Shown piece after piece: positions 56,522-63,890 of a DNA stretch of 64,000 bases. A program made the position numbers and the translations under genes. Position 1 is the stretch's first letter. Each line of letters starts with the position of its first letter. The DNA comes from Siderastrea radians (lineage: Eukaryota > Cnidaria > Anthozoa > Scleractinia > Rhizangiidae), in the NCBI GenBank assembly GCA_964017195.1, contig OZ024889.1, positions 58,165,574 through 58,229,573 of the forward strand, read 5' to 3'. The notes under the pieces were generated by a model. The model had not been told where the DNA came from and ran no database searches. It worked only from the letters and a program-made list of their open reading frames with translations.

Positions 56522-56746
56522 TTAACGTTGTCGTCGTCGAGTGGTGGCACGTCGTCGTCGTGAGGGGTTTTTATACCGTCGTGCTAAGCGTTGTCTCAAA
56601 TCAAACCCGGGCAGTCGCATCACCTCGGGACTCAACCAACCGCCACGTTGTCGCCGCATGAGTTTCCAAAACGGATACAGACCTCCCCATTGAGACAAGC
56701 CCCGATTACTGCGAATCCGTCGAGGTCGTGAAGGCACGGGGTCCAT
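56522..56746 (-). CDS. Small basic protein with RQRGG motif, 74 aa
   Basis: ATG 56746 (GTG two codons upstream in frame). Head PSRPRRIRSNRG, a tryptophan/aromatic segment, MRRQRGGWLSP at about residue 32, and a strongly basic tail (SRRRRATTRRRQR). Two bp separate it from the capsid gene. By composition a DNA-condensing core protein, processed at RGG. The capsid gene's TATA box sits inside its 3' half. Confidence 0.6.
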   Translation of the reverse strand: MDPVPSRPRRIRSNRGLSQWGGLYPFWKLMRRQRGGWLSPEVMRLPGFDLRQRLARRYKNPSRRRRATTRRRQR

Positions 56747-56748
56747 GT

Positions 56749-57075
56749 TCACACGCCCAAAATATCACGCGCCCGTTTGGTTTGCTTGGGAAACAAGGCA
56801 CTGGCGACCCGCACGGCTTGTTTCACGTTCTTCTGATTCAACGCTTTCTTGGCTTGTTTGGTAATTTCTTTTTTAAGGACGTCTTCGGCTTTGCGTTTGA
56901 TCCCGCGTGTTAACCCTGCATTCAATCCTCTCTTGATATTACTAGGCAATTTTAAAGGATTTCGCGTGCTTTTAAGGCCTTGGAACCCGCCACGCATGAC
57001 CTCCCTCATCAACCCACTGCCGTATTGATCATACCACTCGTCGGTCCGAAATCGTGTCAAACTTCCCCCTCGCAT
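56749..57075 (-). CDS. Core or minor capsid precursor with two MRGG motifs, 108 aa
   Basis: The first in-frame ATG is 57075, giving MRGGSLTRF at the start. A second VMRGGFQGL is at about residue 26, and the rest is basic and helical (IKRKAEDVLKKEITKQAKKA). The frame is open further upstream to 57213 with a conserved-looking CDPNKTCIPGEDDT, so a non-AUG or spliced start is possible. However, TATAAAAAGAGG lies about 60 bp before 57075, which favours the shorter form. M-x-G-G fits the adenain consensus (M/I/L)xGG. Confidence 0.6.
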   Translation of the reverse strand: MRGGSLTRFRTDEWYDQYGSGLMREVMRGGFQGLKSTRNPLKLPSNIKRGLNAGLTRGIKRKAEDVLKKEITKQAKKALNQKNVKQAVRVASALFPKQTKRARDILGV

Positions 57076-57139
57076 GGTGTCGTCTTCCCCAGGGATACAC
57101 GTTTTGTTTGGGTCACAAGCCTCGCCTCTTTTTATACCG

Positions 57140-57331
57140 TCATCGGCCTTTCTTTTTCTTCCGAGTGGTCGCTGCTTCCATGGCTTTCTTACCACCGTAA
57201 CCCGCGGTCCCACCCACCGCTCCCAACGCGGCGGCTTTCCCCACAGCTATTAAAGCGGGCACGAGAGCGGCCAGAGGTAAGAGACCACCTCGTTGCCTTC
57301 GTCGTCTTCGACGTGCTCTTGTCTTTGTCAT
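57140..57331 (-). CDS. mu/pX-like arginine-rich peptide, 63 aa
   Basis: ATG 57331. MTKTRARRRRRRQRGG, then a hydrophobic segment (LLPLAALVPALIAVGKAAAL), a glycine stretch and a lysine tail. Same plan as the peptide at 51667-51834. A CATAAAAAG box lies about 35 bp upstream. Adenovirus mu precursors share the basic-plus-hydrophobic plan and Gly-Gly processing, but sequence homology cannot be claimed. Confidence 0.65.
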   Translation of the reverse strand: MTKTRARRRRRRQRGGLLPLAALVPALIAVGKAAALGAVGGTAGYGGKKAMEAATTRKKKKGR

Positions 57332-57369
57332 CTTGTTGTTGTTGTCAAGTCACACGCGTTTTTTTCTTT

Positions 57370-58419
57370 TTATGCCTTTTTGAAGTGCAAGGTGACCAGG
57401 GTGTTGCCTTTGCCAAACCGGACCAACTTATCCTCGGTGCCAGACGTTTCGGTGACTTGCATTTGAATGATTTCCACCACTTCATTACGAAGCGGTAGGT
57501 AATGAATGTGCAATGGTTCAAAGTACATGGTGCCTCTGCCTTCCCGCTTGTAATGGATTTCACGCAACAAATCGGTGACGCGATTGCCCACCATCGTACT
57601 GCCTGCCACGTCCGAGTACACGTGCAACGATCGCGAGGGTTCCCCCACCACCGAACGAAACGCTACATTCAAGTTGGTGAAACGCCACCCACAACTCATA
57701 CTCAATTGTAAATGATCCGGTAAAATCGAACGCACCGTCCAAAAGACCGGGTTGTGCTGATCGTCGTTGACATCGTTCCAATCGTTGCCAGGGGGTTTTG
57801 TCATGTTGGGGATTTGATCCCCCATGAAGTCTTGTTGTAAGTTCGGCCCCAAAATCAGTCCACTGCTAATTTTACGTAACCATCCCATCTTGACCGCCAA
57901 CTTGGTGTAGATGTACAGGGCGGGCGTGTCCGTTTTGCAATGGCAGACATGGGTGTTGTCAATGAGCAGATCCTCGCCTTCCCACTTGAACTTGACGTAG
58001 GTGTGTTTGCCTTGATCGTTGACAAACCGACCTCCTTGAATCGCCGTTTCGCGGCGTTGTTGTTCCAAGTGAGCAATGGTGGCTTTCATGAAACTCACCC
58101 CATCCACCACCCAATCCAAATGTTGAATGTCATTAATGAGGGTTTCAGCCGTCCCTCCTCGCGAGACCATTTCCCCAACACTTCCCCCCGGTTTGGGATA
58201 GTCTTGGTCCCAGGACGTCGATAGGATGAACCCATCTTTTTGCACCAACTCGTACAAATTGACGTGCGTATCCGGTAAGGAAATGGCACTCAACCCCACT
58301 TGCCATCCACCTCCTTGTAACCGTAACGGTTGAGGTAAACGAATCTTGAACGAATTGGCTTGGTTGTTGGGAAATTCCCGTAGGTTGGCATGACTCGGTA
58401 ACGTCACGTAGAACGACAT
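57370..58419 (-). CDS. Penton-like minor capsid protein, copy 1, 349 aa
   Basis: Start set at ATG 58419, giving MSFYVTLPSHANL; the longer frame uses GTG. The opening strand, the LPQPLRLQGGGWQVGLSAISLP segment and the C-terminal VTLHFKK ending are typical of Polinton minor capsid (penton) proteins with a single jelly roll. It follows directly behind copy 2. The two are clear paralogues along their length (VYSDVAGSTMVGNRVTDLLR versus VYCNVGTSSMVGGRITDLLR), so the vertex may be built from two related subunits. Confidence 0.82.
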   Translation of the reverse strand: MSFYVTLPSHANLREFPNNQANSFKIRLPQPLRLQGGGWQVGLSAISLPDTHVNLYELVQKDGFILSTSWDQDYPKPGGSVGEMVSRGGTAETLINDIQHLDWVVDGVSFMKATIAHLEQQRRETAIQGGRFVNDQGKHTYVKFKWEGEDLLIDNTHVCHCKTDTPALYIYTKLAVKMGWLRKISSGLILGPNLQQDFMGDQIPNMTKPPGNDWNDVNDDQHNPVFWTVRSILPDHLQLSMSCGWRFTNLNVAFRSVVGEPSRSLHVYSDVAGSTMVGNRVTDLLREIHYKREGRGTMYFEPLHIHYLPLRNEVVEIIQMQVTETSGTEDKLVRFGKGNTLVTLHFKKA

Positions 58420-58430
58420 CTTTGTCTTCT

Positions 58431-59477
58431 TCACACCACCACCACCTCCCTTTTAAAGTGCAGGGTCAAGAGGGTACGTCCTTCGCCAAATTGGACCAGA
58501 TCCCCATTGGTTTCGGCCATCTGGGTTTCCACGATTTCCACCACTTCGTTGCGTACGGGGACATATTGAATATGACGAGGTTCAAAGTGGGTGGTGTTTT
58601 GAGGCTGGTACTTGATTTCTCGTAAGAGATCGGTGATGCGACCTCCTACCATACTGCTGGTCCCGACATTGCAATACACGTGCAAAGGACGCGCCGCGGG
58701 AAATTCCAACGAGGGCCGAAAGGTCGCGTTCAAATTCACAAACCGCCAAGGGCACGATAGACTCAACTTCAGATAATCCCCCTCCACTTTCCAAAAGAGG
58801 GGTTTGTTGGCGGCATCGCGGACATCCGTCGGGGTGGGAATGGTGGACATGCCTTGAAATTCTGGCAAGAGATTCGGGCCTAATCGATACTGGCCGGGGG
58901 GCTCTTGTTCAATCCATCCCATTCTCAGGGCCAAGGTTCTGCCCCATGACACGTGCGCCACTTGTCGTTTGTAATCCACGGGCTTGCTATTCAATACCAA
59001 ATCCCCGTCGGAGGTCCATTCAAAGGTCGGGGCCAATTTGAGGCCATCGTTCTCTGTCCATTTGTTTTTGGGATGGGTTTGTTTGGCACAGCTTTGCTCG
59101 TAACGGTACACCAGTTGATGAAAAAAGTGCGATCCCGTCGACGAGGCCAATTCCTTTCTCATATCTCGTCCGTACACAGTGAGTTCGCGACGTTGATGCC
59201 ACCAGACATCGTCTCCTTGATCGTCTGTGTCATGCACCCGTTCGTGCCATCGTACATACAACAGAGGATGGGATTCGCCCACGCCTCCTTCTTCCGTGAC
59301 CACCGGAATGGTGGGTAAGGATAAACTCACCATACCCACCATCCATCCTCGACCCATAAATCGAATGGGTTTCGGCAACCGGTTTCGGAACAGATGGGCT
59401 TTGTTGCCCGGAAACTCCTTGGTACTCGCATGACTCATCAACGTCACGTAAAACGACGAATTGGGCACCCACGTCAT
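58431..59477 (-). CDS. Penton-like minor capsid protein, copy 2, 348 aa
   Basis: ATG 59477. SSFYVTLMSHASTKEFPGNK, then RLPKPIRFMGRGWMVGMVSL and, toward the end, TDLLREIKYQPQNTTHFEPR, aligned with copy 1 throughout. Ends in REVVVV then TGA, 11 bp before the ATG of copy 1. A third, truncated relative lies at 43845-44153. Duplication of this gene is unusual for the group as I know it. Confidence 0.8.
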   Translation of the reverse strand: MTWVPNSSFYVTLMSHASTKEFPGNKAHLFRNRLPKPIRFMGRGWMVGMVSLSLPTIPVVTEEGGVGESHPLLYVRWHERVHDTDDQGDDVWWHQRRELTVYGRDMRKELASSTGSHFFHQLVYRYEQSCAKQTHPKNKWTENDGLKLAPTFEWTSDGDLVLNSKPVDYKRQVAHVSWGRTLALRMGWIEQEPPGQYRLGPNLLPEFQGMSTIPTPTDVRDAANKPLFWKVEGDYLKLSLSCPWRFVNLNATFRPSLEFPAARPLHVYCNVGTSSMVGGRITDLLREIKYQPQNTTHFEPRHIQYVPVRNEVVEIVETQMAETNGDLVQFGEGRTLLTLHFKREVVVV

Positions 59478-59481
59478 TGTT

Positions 59482-60660
59482 TTAGCGTCGTCGGCGTCGT
59501 TTGCGCGGTCGAAGGGACGTCACGTCACCACGAGCAATCCAACTATTGTACTTGTCGGGCCACCCTTTCCACTTGACCAACCAACGATCTTTTTGACGCT
59601 TAAGTACCTTTTCGATGCGAAACACGTCGGACACCTGGACTTTTTGTAAATCCTCCTCGTAAAACGTGCCTTGGATGGGGGTCTCATCCCATTCGTGAAT
59701 CTTATACGTGGGCACGGGGCCTGGGATCACACGATGCACCACAAACACTTCTTCGGTCCAACCGGGGAGATAGCCTTTTTCAAAGGTACGATGAATCGTG
59801 TTGAGACGGACCCGATCTCCGACTTTGAATTGGGGTTTTTTCCGACCTTTCAATCGTTTGCTGTACAATCGTTTCCACACGGCTTCTTCGTTGTCCCATG
59901 TCACGTCTTCGGGGGGCATACCAATACTTCGATGACGGGTGGCATTATACCCTTGCACCAACTGGGGTAACACCTTGTCAAAGCGTAAGGTGTTGGCCGT
60001 GGTCAAATAACGGTACAACCGTTCTTTCAAGGTGCGATTAAATCGTTCCACCACACTGGCTTTGGCATCCCCTTCGGTCGAAAAATGTTGAATGTCTTGC
60101 TCGTCGACCCATCGTTGAAAGGTCCGATTGTAAAATTCTTTCCCTCGATCCGTTTGCAATCGGTTGGGGTGTCGTCCTCCTTGTCTCACAATCTTCTCAA
60201 AGGCTTTCACGAGGGCCACCCCGGTTTTGGTTTTCAACGGTTGGACCCACGCGTACTTGGACAAGACATCCACGACGGTCAACAAGTAGCGTATACCCCG
60301 ATTATGTTTGGCCAACCGTTGCACTTCCACTAAATCCGCCGCCCATTGATCATCTAAACCCCCTACGATCACGGGTAAGGTAGCAAAACGACGACGTCGT
60401 GGTTTATGCAAGGTGTAGCCCACATCCCGTTCCAAGAGTCGTTGGGCTTTTTTCAAAGGGAGTCCCTGGGCTTTGGCAAACCGTTGCACCCCACCTAAAC
60501 TCCCCGGGGCGCTAGGATCGTGGTAACGGCTTAACCATTCTTGCGAGACATTGCTTTTCTTCGTTGACGACGACGAGACAGGGCGTTTGGTTCTCTTCAA
60601 CTTTGTTGTTGTTGTTGACCAGCGTTGAGTTTTCTTTCGAGGGGCCATACGTTCTGGCAT
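59482..60660 (-). CDS. Retroviral-type integrase with chromodomain, 392 aa
   Basis: ATG 60660. Basic N-terminal tail, then the rve fold with Asp109 (QWAADLVE), Asp171 (LQTDRGKEF) and Glu205 (ASVVERFNRT), a DDE triad. An SH3-like region follows (KVGDRVRLNTIHRTFEKGYL), then a C-terminal chromodomain (FRIEKVLKRQKDRWLVKWKGW). This is the integrase that inserts Polintons and adintoviruses into host DNA; the chromodomain probably directs it to modified histones. Its start overlaps the upstream gene by 64 bp. All catalytic residues are retained. Confidence 0.94.
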   Translation of the reverse strand: MPERMAPRKKTQRWSTTTTKLKRTKRPVSSSSTKKSNVSQEWLSRYHDPSAPGSLGGVQRFAKAQGLPLKKAQRLLERDVGYTLHKPRRRRFATLPVIVGGLDDQWAADLVEVQRLAKHNRGIRYLLTVVDVLSKYAWVQPLKTKTGVALVKAFEKIVRQGGRHPNRLQTDRGKEFYNRTFQRWVDEQDIQHFSTEGDAKASVVERFNRTLKERLYRYLTTANTLRFDKVLPQLVQGYNATRHRSIGMPPEDVTWDNEEAVWKRLYSKRLKGRKKPQFKVGDRVRLNTIHRTFEKGYLPGWTEEVFVVHRVIPGPVPTYKIHEWDETPIQGTFYEEDLQKVQVSDVFRIEKVLKRQKDRWLVKWKGWPDKYNSWIARGDVTSLRPRKRRRRR

Positions 60661-60962
60661 TCATCCCATAAGGTCGGTATGGAAGGGATGGTGTGGGGAT
60701 GCGCATTTTGAATGATTCGATACCATCGCCAGGCGTCCGGGTGGGCTTTTAACCATACGACAAACACCACCCATCGATACAGGTTACGATCCACGTGGGT
60801 TTCTTCAAAGACGTGGAGAGGATGCGTGTCCTCGGGACATGGGGGAATCGGGATTTGGGGCCCGGGTTGGTGATCGTATAACACTTGGCACAGGGATTGA
60901 TGACATTGCCATTGCCCCAAGGACCAGACAGACTCCCACGCATCACACACAACAGACTCCAT
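60597..60962 (-). CDS. Hypothetical viral protein, 121 aa
   Basis: ATG 60962. Tryptophan- and histidine-rich (WESVWSLGQWQCHQSLCQVL, WVVFVVWLKAHPDAWRWY), ending in a glutamine run. No family recognised. It partly overlaps the integrase start in another frame and has no clear TATA box, though the region upstream is AT-rich (AAATAAAAAATTT). Coding status rests on position and lack of stops only. Confidence 0.5.
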   Translation of the reverse strand: MESVVCDAWESVWSLGQWQCHQSLCQVLYDHQPGPQIPIPPCPEDTHPLHVFEETHVDRNLYRWVVFVVWLKAHPDAWRWYRIIQNAHPHTIPSIPTLWDECQNVWPLERKLNAGQQQQQS

Positions 60963-61004
60963 GGACTAAATAAAAAATTTTATTCCTACTCCTTTTTTAA
61001 ACCA

Positions 61005-61892
61005 TTAAAAGAGACCTAGACGACCACAGGCGACGGTCTCGAGATCTTTCTGCCAGTTGTCCACACTGTCACTGTACTTGGGGGGTGGTGGCGCTGGGGC
61101 CACCATCATTTCTTGACGGTTCTTGAGCTCTTGAATTTCTCGTAGCAATTGTTTCTCATAGTCTGTCAGGGGCCGATCCTCTTTCCTTGGGGCTCGAGGA
61201 GGCGGTGGGCCTGGGATGTCCACGCCCCGCTTGGGATACCCTTGAGCATCACGGCTGGGTATTTCAGCTTGTTGATCGGCTTTCTTGGGCGGGTTGTCAT
61301 GAAACCAACTCCAGTACTTGGGACCCAACGGTTGATCGGCCCACCGGAAGAAGCCACACGTTTTCTTGGAACAATTCAGAAACAAGCGATCCGGGTTCTG
61401 GGTGGAATGGCTCTGTTGTAGCGTGGTGGGTTCCCGGCAAAAGCATTGCAAACAAGTCCACATGTCCAGCACTTCTAGATGAGGTTGACTATACACGGCT
61501 TTCATATACTCCAGAGCTTGATCTTGGCCACAAAACAGCAAACAGGGTTGGATGGGACATTTCACATACTTCCACCCCTTTTGAGATTCTCGTGCCTCCA
61601 AACGCACATCATGGCAAGGGCAAACCATATAGTCCACCTTTTCATTGTTGCCTTTGACTTGATGATGGCCCACCTCATTGTCAAACATGGTCATCAGGGT
61701 GAATTGAGGTGGTGTAGATTGCTCCACCATGTCATTCAATTCTTTCATCATATCTTCCACCGCCGCTCGGGTATCTTCCACCACTTCGCGCACCCCCGGA
61801 TCACAGTCCACGGGCGTCATCGTTTGAATAGTCTTCTTTTTCTTCTTCCCCGAAGGAAGGTCGCTTGACTTTCTCTTCCGATCGACTGACAT
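61005..61892 (-). CDS. Protein with two GRF-type zinc fingers, 295 aa
   Basis: ATG 61892 chosen because TATAAAAAGG lies about 33 bp upstream, inside the longer frame. A basic nuclear-signal-like head (RKRKSS, GKKKKK) and a helix (VREVVEDTRAAVEDMMKELN) come first. Then come a C4 module (CPCHDVRL..YVKCPIQPCLLFC) and a second C4 module (WTCLQCFC..NPDRLFLNC..CGFFRWAD), the latter a recognisable GRF zinc finger, a single-stranded nucleic-acid binding fold. Proline-rich linker and a C-terminal coiled coil follow. Possibly involved in replication or transcription. Divergent from the SLOG gene. Confidence 0.75.
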   Translation of the reverse strand: MSVDRKRKSSDLPSGKKKKKTIQTMTPVDCDPGVREVVEDTRAAVEDMMKELNDMVEQSTPPQFTLMTMFDNEVGHHQVKGNNEKVDYMVCPCHDVRLEARESQKGWKYVKCPIQPCLLFCGQDQALEYMKAVYSQPHLEVLDMWTCLQCFCREPTTLQQSHSTQNPDRLFLNCSKKTCGFFRWADQPLGPKYWSWFHDNPPKKADQQAEIPSRDAQGYPKRGVDIPGPPPPRAPRKEDRPLTDYEKQLLREIQELKNRQEMMVAPAPPPPKYSDSVDNWQKDLETVACGRLGLF

Positions 61893-61934
61893 CGTGCTCA
61901 CGATTTTTTCACCCACCCCTGCCTTTTTATACCC

Positions 61935-62112
61935 AGGACCCTTGGCTCTCATTGGTCAGCTTTTCATGACCCTATAAGGACGTGTCCTCTTCCCATTGGT
62001 CAGCTTCCCCTACCCATATAAGGACGTCTCCTCTTCCCATTGGTCAGCTTGTTATGACCTTATAAGGACCTCTTGTCTTCCCATTGGTCAGGTGTTCCTA
62101 TTTAAGAGGGTC
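61935..62112. promoter_or_regulatory. Divergent promoter with four CCATTGGTCAG repeats
   Basis: CCATTGGTCAG occurs four times (about 61950, 61996, 62038, 62080), each an inverted CCAAT box. Three are followed by a TATAAGGAC word, giving units of 42-46 bp. TATTTAAGAG (about 62098) precedes the plus-strand gene at 62144. TATAAAAAGG (61923-61932, minus strand) precedes the gene at 61892. Confidence 0.7.
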
Positions 62113-62143
62113 CCTTGGTCTCTACATCGTCATTCTCAGAGCA

Positions 62144-62833
62144 ATGCCACCCAACATCGACATGATCGGAGAACACGATGCCTTGGAACTGCAGATTGGT
62201 CATGGCCATGTGGTGTACACCGGGGGCGCCAAAGGTACGGATGCCCTCGTCGAAGAACAAGCCAAACACTTTGGGATGCAAGTCGAAGTGCTCGTCCCCC
62301 CGAATCATCCTCGAGCCACGTTCATCACCCCGTCCACCGTGGAAGTCCTGATGCTGGCCAACCCTCATCTTCACCAGGCAGCGGAGAAACTAGGGAAAAA
62401 AATGCCCAGTCATTTTTACACCCTGCAATTGCTGCAACGCAATTATCAATTGGCCAAGAAAGCCCATACCGTCTATGCCTTTAGCATCTTGGAACCGGAT
62501 CATAAACGCGTGAAAGGGGGTACCGGTTGGACTGTGCAATTGGCTATGGATCAAGGCAAACCCGTCTATCTCTTTGACATACCCAGTCAATCATGGTACC
62601 GCTCGGACCATTACTACCAAGTCAACGAGAATGCCGCCACCCTGGTCACTGGCAGTCAATTTGTCCCTTGGGGACCTAAAAAGCCCACCCTTCATCAAAG
62701 CAGTGCCGTGGTAGGATCCCGGGAGGTGGACGAGAAAACCCGAGCCGAAATTCAAGCCTTATTCAACCGCACCTTCTGTCTCCCCGAGAACATTGATCAA
62801 TTACGCCTGGAACTCGAAGACTTTCATTTGTAA
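62144..62833 (+). CDS. SLOG-superfamily (Rossmann, nucleotide-binding) protein, 229 aa
   Basis: ATG 62144. GHGHVVYTGGAKGTDALVEE (residues about 18-38) is the first strand and glycine loop of the SLOG fold, followed by VEVLVPPNHPRA. Later GGTGWTVQLAMDQGKPVYLFD supplies the second glycine-rich loop, as in DprA/LOG-like proteins. The C-terminal 50 residues (VVGSREVDEKTRAEIQALF) are a separate helical part and recur inverted at 48407-48553. SLOG domains elsewhere bind nucleotides or nucleotide-derived signals, or process them. Ligand and role here unknown; an immune-signal or nucleotide-metabolism function is speculation. Confidence 0.8.
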   Translation: MPPNIDMIGEHDALELQIGHGHVVYTGGAKGTDALVEEQAKHFGMQVEVLVPPNHPRATFITPSTVEVLMLANPHLHQAAEKLGKKMPSHFYTLQLLQRNYQLAKKAHTVYAFSILEPDHKRVKGGTGWTVQLAMDQGKPVYLFDIPSQSWYRSDHYYQVNENAATLVTGSQFVPWGPKKPTLHQSSAVVGSREVDEKTRAEIQALFNRTFCLPENIDQLRLELEDFHL

Positions 62834-63092
62834 TGGTTTTAGTTTTTACTTTTTGAATTTGTACATAGGCCCTTTTTTAGTTTTTACTTTTCCAATTGTA
62901 GTTTTTCCAATTGTAAATAGGCGCGCCCCTGCGTGGCAACAAGACAGACCACCCTTTGTAAAAAACATCAACTCTTCTTTTTAATTAAAAAAATTTTAAA
63001 AACTGACAACACTGGTTTTGCACTTGGTCATAAATAGTTGGTCTTGACTCACAGTTGCCTTGACTCACAATAAACTCAACGGGAATAAATGT
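62834..63092. other. Convergent intergenic region with TTAATTAAAA tract
   Basis: Separates the SLOG gene from the convergent gene at 63093. Contains TTTAGTTTTTAC twice, GGCGCGCC and TTTAATTAAAAAAATTT. The same order of words occurs inverted at 48192-48406. Likely holds both polyadenylation regions. Confidence 0.6.
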
Positions 63093-63629
63093 TCATTGTT
63101 CTAAAACGCAATTTACTATCTCCACCGCCTCCCTCTCCATCTCCTCCAACCATTTCTTCTCCTCCTTTCGCTGCTGCTCCACTTCTTTAAAAAAATAAAC
63201 AATTTGCTGCCATCGTTCTCCTCCATGCACCCGTGGCAGGTGATTCAGCAGGTAATCATTGAGTTCCTTAAAATCCTCCATGGTGATGACCCAAAACGTA
63301 GGATCCATGGTGTACACCAGGCGACGACAAATAAATGGGATGATGCGAGTTATAAGGGACTTGTGTAATATCTTGGCAATATCTGGATGTTCATATCCCC
63401 GGCGGTGGCCATTCTCCCTCTCCACCAAACACAAAAGAAACATCCGAATAAAGGCGGCCACGCGATGTTTGTTGAGGGGGCGCCACGCTTCTTCCCTCCT
63501 CTCGTACACTCGCCTCGTGTGGCGATCCAAGGGGGTCAACTCCGGCCCTGCTCTCCTCCTCAAGTACTCTTCTCCGCCCACATTCATCTCACTGGCTAGA
63601 CAGCCCAACGGCCTTCTCGTTTCAGACAT
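63093..63629 (-). CDS. Viral protein of unknown function, 178 aa
   Basis: ATG 63629 (the longer frame starts with TTG). Charged and helical; middle part AAFIRMFLLCLVERENGHRR and RIIPFICRRLVYTMDPTFWV. The C-terminal coiled coil (YFFKEVEQQRKEEKKWLEEM) is shared with the fragment at 48022-48191. No family recognised. Paired divergently with the gene at 63891. TATATAAG lies about 80 bp upstream. Confidence 0.65.
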   Translation of the reverse strand: MSETRRPLGCLASEMNVGGEEYLRRRAGPELTPLDRHTRRVYERREEAWRPLNKHRVAAFIRMFLLCLVERENGHRRGYEHPDIAKILHKSLITRIIPFICRRLVYTMDPTFWVITMEDFKELNDYLLNHLPRVHGGERWQQIVYFFKEVEQQRKEEKKWLEEMEREAVEIVNCVLEQ

Positions 63630-63689
63630 TTTCCGCTTCACCAAAGAACATAAGTCAACATAGACCGAACTCAAAGCTAGGAATGGCGT

Positions 63690-63885
63690 CCTGTGGCCTC
63701 CCTTGACTTATATACCCCGATCCGCGCAATGCCTCATGGTCTATCTAAGGAGGGGGGAGGGGGGTCCCCCCACCCCGTCCCCTCCCAAAGCATTATGGGG
63801 GCTCCTTCTCATTGGCCCCTTCCCTCCCACGTGACCCTTTTGTTTCTCTATAAAAAACCCACCGGTCCCTTCCATCTTTCACACT
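63690..63885. promoter_or_regulatory. Divergent promoter with G/C palindrome (right copy)
   Basis: TATATAAG (minus, 63706-63713) for the gene at 63629 and TATAAAAAAC (plus, 63849-63858) for the gene at 63891. Between them: GGGGGAGGGGGGTCCCCCCA, then ATTGG and CACGTGA. It is an inverted counterpart of 49243-49450, with the same module order but diverged bases. Confidence 0.75.
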
Positions 63886-63890
63886 CAAAT

